From: Bacillota bacterium
GTDB lineage: Bacteria; Bacillota_A; Clostridia; Lachnospirales; Lachnospiraceae
Assembly (NCBI GenBank): GCA_023443925.1
Contig: JAEZSL010000089.1
Span: 1-34,216 of the forward strand
Direction of reading: 5' to 3'
Length of the DNA: 34,216 bases
The position numbers and the translations under genes were made by a program. Below are positions 33,012 through 34,216 of the stretch, one piece after another. The notes beneath the pieces are model-generated. The model had not been told where the DNA came from and made no database searches. It saw nothing but the letters and a program-made list of their open reading frames with translations. Each line of letters starts with the position of its first letter. The first letter of the stretch is position 1.

Positions 33012-34013
33012 ATGATAAACAGCAGTTTGCTGAATAAATGCGATTTATTTGCAGAAAATTTTATAATTTTACGAAAGAATTTTAAATGGGATTATTCCCT
33101 GATGCACCATCTTGGAGCATTGTACTACACCGACGCGGATCTTACCGTTAATGTAGAGGCAATCAAGGATGCCAAAGAAATTATTAAGAAAAATACCGGT
33201 CTTTTTTCTGCTTTTCGGGAAACAACTTTTTTTGCTCTTGCGGTGATGCTGTCTCTTGAATTGGACCCCAAGGAGCTGTTTAACCGCAGTTTTGAAATTT
33301 ACGGTGATTTAAAGAAGGCTGGATTTTACGGGTCTCCGTTTCTGACCTTAGCAGCGGCTTCGATTGCAAAAAAGACGGATTTAACCGATACCGGGACGGT
33401 TGTTTTACGGGCCAGGGAATTTTATGATGCCATGAAAAAGAAACACCGTTTCCTTACTTCCGCCGACGACTACGGTTACGCTGCCATGCTGGCGATATCC
33501 GGATTATCGGTAGAAGGAGCGGTTCAGGAGATGGAAACCTGTTATGAATATTTAAAAAAGGATTTAGGATACGGGAATTCACTTCAGTCCCTGACCCATG
33601 TACTTACCTTAGGGAATGAGACCGCAGAGGTAAAATGCAGCCGTGCCATAGAGATTTATAAGGGCTTGACAGAAAAGGGCTGTAAGTTAAGTAAATATGA
33701 TCAGCTGGCATCTTTGGGGATATTGGTATTGATTACGGAAGATGTGGATAAGATAACAGAGGATATTAAGGATATTTATGAGGTGTTACTGGAGAAGAAG
33801 GGCTTCGGAAAATGGTCTGTTACAAAACATCAGCGGACTATGTATGCAGCTGCCCTGGCAGCCTCGGATTATATCAGCGGCTGCCGGAAGAATACCATGG
33901 ACATGACCCTGGCCTCCAGCATTACCAGTATTGTGACTGCCCAGCAGATTGCCATGATTATTGCGGCGTCCAGTGCGGCGGCAGCAGCAGCGGCCTCTTC
34001 TTCCAGCTCCTGA
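33012..34013 (+). CDS. DUF4003 family protein
   Basis: A 333-residue, mostly helical protein of a Firmicutes family without assigned function. It has no signal peptide or N-terminal membrane segment. The motif pattern (FRETTFFALAVML near residue 68, SADDYGYAAMLAISG near 150, KHQRTMYAAALAASDYI near 273) suggests helical repeats. The last 35 residues are hydrophobic then low in complexity (IAMIIAASSAAAAAAASSSSS), perhaps a tail anchor. AAAGGGG precedes the ATG by seven bases. A mosaic repeat lies directly upstream, so its message may start with strong hairpins. Confidence 0.7.
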   Translation: MINSSLLNKCDLFAENFIILRKNFKWDYSLMHHLGALYYTDADLTVNVEAIKDAKEIIKKNTGLFSAFRETTFFALAVMLSLELDPKELFNRSFEIYGDLKKAGFYGSPFLTLAAASIAKKTDLTDTGTVVLRAREFYDAMKKKHRFLTSADDYGYAAMLAISGLSVEGAVQEMETCYEYLKKDLGYGNSLQSLTHVLTLGNETAEVKCSRAIEIYKGLTEKGCKLSKYDQLASLGILVLITEDVDKITEDIKDIYEVLLEKKGFGKWSVTKHQRTMYAAALAASDYISGCRKNTMDMTLASSITSIVTAQQIAMIIAASSAAAAAAASSSSS

Positions 34014-34079
34014 TTATTAATGCCGGTTTAAAACAAATGAAACAGAATGGTACCGGAACATTCATAGAAAGGTATTAAT

Positions 34080-34216
34080 ATGTACATTATCATAGGACTA
34101 GGCAATCCAACCAGAGAATATCAGGCCACCAGGCATAATATCGGGTTTGATGTTATAACCCGTATTTCGGATGACTATCATATTCCGTTGGATTTTAAGA
34201 AACATAAAGCAATTTG
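34080..34216 (+). CDS. pth: Peptidyl-tRNA hydrolase, N-terminal part
   Basis: The first 45 or so codons of Pth, cut by the window end. MYIIIGLGNPTREYQATRHN, then IGFDVI, contains the substrate-binding Asn (GLGNP) and the catalytic His (TRHNIG). The enzyme releases peptides from prematurely detached peptidyl-tRNA. AGAAAGG lies about seven bases before the ATG. It starts 66 bases after the DUF4003 stop. In Bacillus the gene belongs to the spoVG-glmU-prs-ctc-pth cluster. Confidence 0.93.
   Translation, partial: MYIIIGLGNPTREYQATRHNIGFDVITRISDDYHIPLDFKKHKAI

Noticed and set aside
33812..34078. 88-codon frame overlapping the end of the DUF4003 gene
   Set aside because: It is a +1-frame shadow of the real gene, without start signals; its Cys/Tyr-rich composition is not protein-like.

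Overview
The window looks like a chromosomal segment of a low-GC, spore-forming member of the Clostridia, most likely a Lachnospiraceae relative. The reasons are a long-form (about 391-residue) ribose-phosphate pyrophosphokinase, the GlgC/GlgD pair, SpoVG, a DnaD plus DnaC/DnaI-type helicase-loader pair, a DUF4003 protein, strong AGGAGG-type ribosome binding sites and canonical sigma-A promoters. No rRNA, tRNA, CRISPR array, transposase or phage module was seen.

Bases 1-9453 hold a myo-inositol catabolic locus: a DeoR-family regulator (iolR-like), then iolJ, iolC, iolB, iolD, iolE and iolA (mmsA), closed by a strong terminator at 9380-9453. These enzymes cover inosose dehydration (IolE), ring opening (IolD), isomerisation (IolB), phosphorylation (IolC), aldol cleavage to DHAP plus malonic semialdehyde (IolJ) and oxidation to acetyl-CoA (IolA). 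The first step (IolG) and the transporter are absent; a leftward promoter at 47-75 suggests that a divergent gene lies just outside the window.

Bases 9454-18160 hold a cell-wall amidase behind a structured leader, a stand-alone CTP-synthase-type amidotransferase domain with a degenerate triad, a bacterial PH-domain protein, a soluble chemoreceptor fused to a periplasmic-binding-protein domain, and an SbcD/SbcC-like (YhaO/YhaN-type) pair whose ATPase carries a membrane hairpin in its coiled coil.

Bases 18161-22710 hold a class A penicillin-binding protein and a SigV/RsiV-type ECF sigma/anti-sigma pair. Bases 22711-28268 are on the minus strand: prs, a DnaC/DnaI-like loader, a DnaD protein and murC. 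Two tandem arrays of DnaA boxes lie in the gap between dnaD and murC. Bases 28269-34216 return to the plus strand: glgC-glgD, spoVG, a secreted transglutaminase-like protein, a DUF4003 protein and the start of pth. In Bacillus spoVG, prs and pth are near neighbours; here they are found in rearranged positions.

The least explained content is intergenic. A mosaic family of short palindromic modules recurs at 1138-1274, 4461-4546, 21051-21095 and 32781-32996, with fixed linkers and, in one module, a stem change matched on both arms. A second, MITE-like element with 12-bp terminal inverted repeats lies at 24103-24289. A 24-bp (8-codon) tandem repeat has triplicated the stop-codon end of prs. The DnaA-box arrays, the structured amidase leader and the inverted-architecture chemoreceptor are the other main leads.
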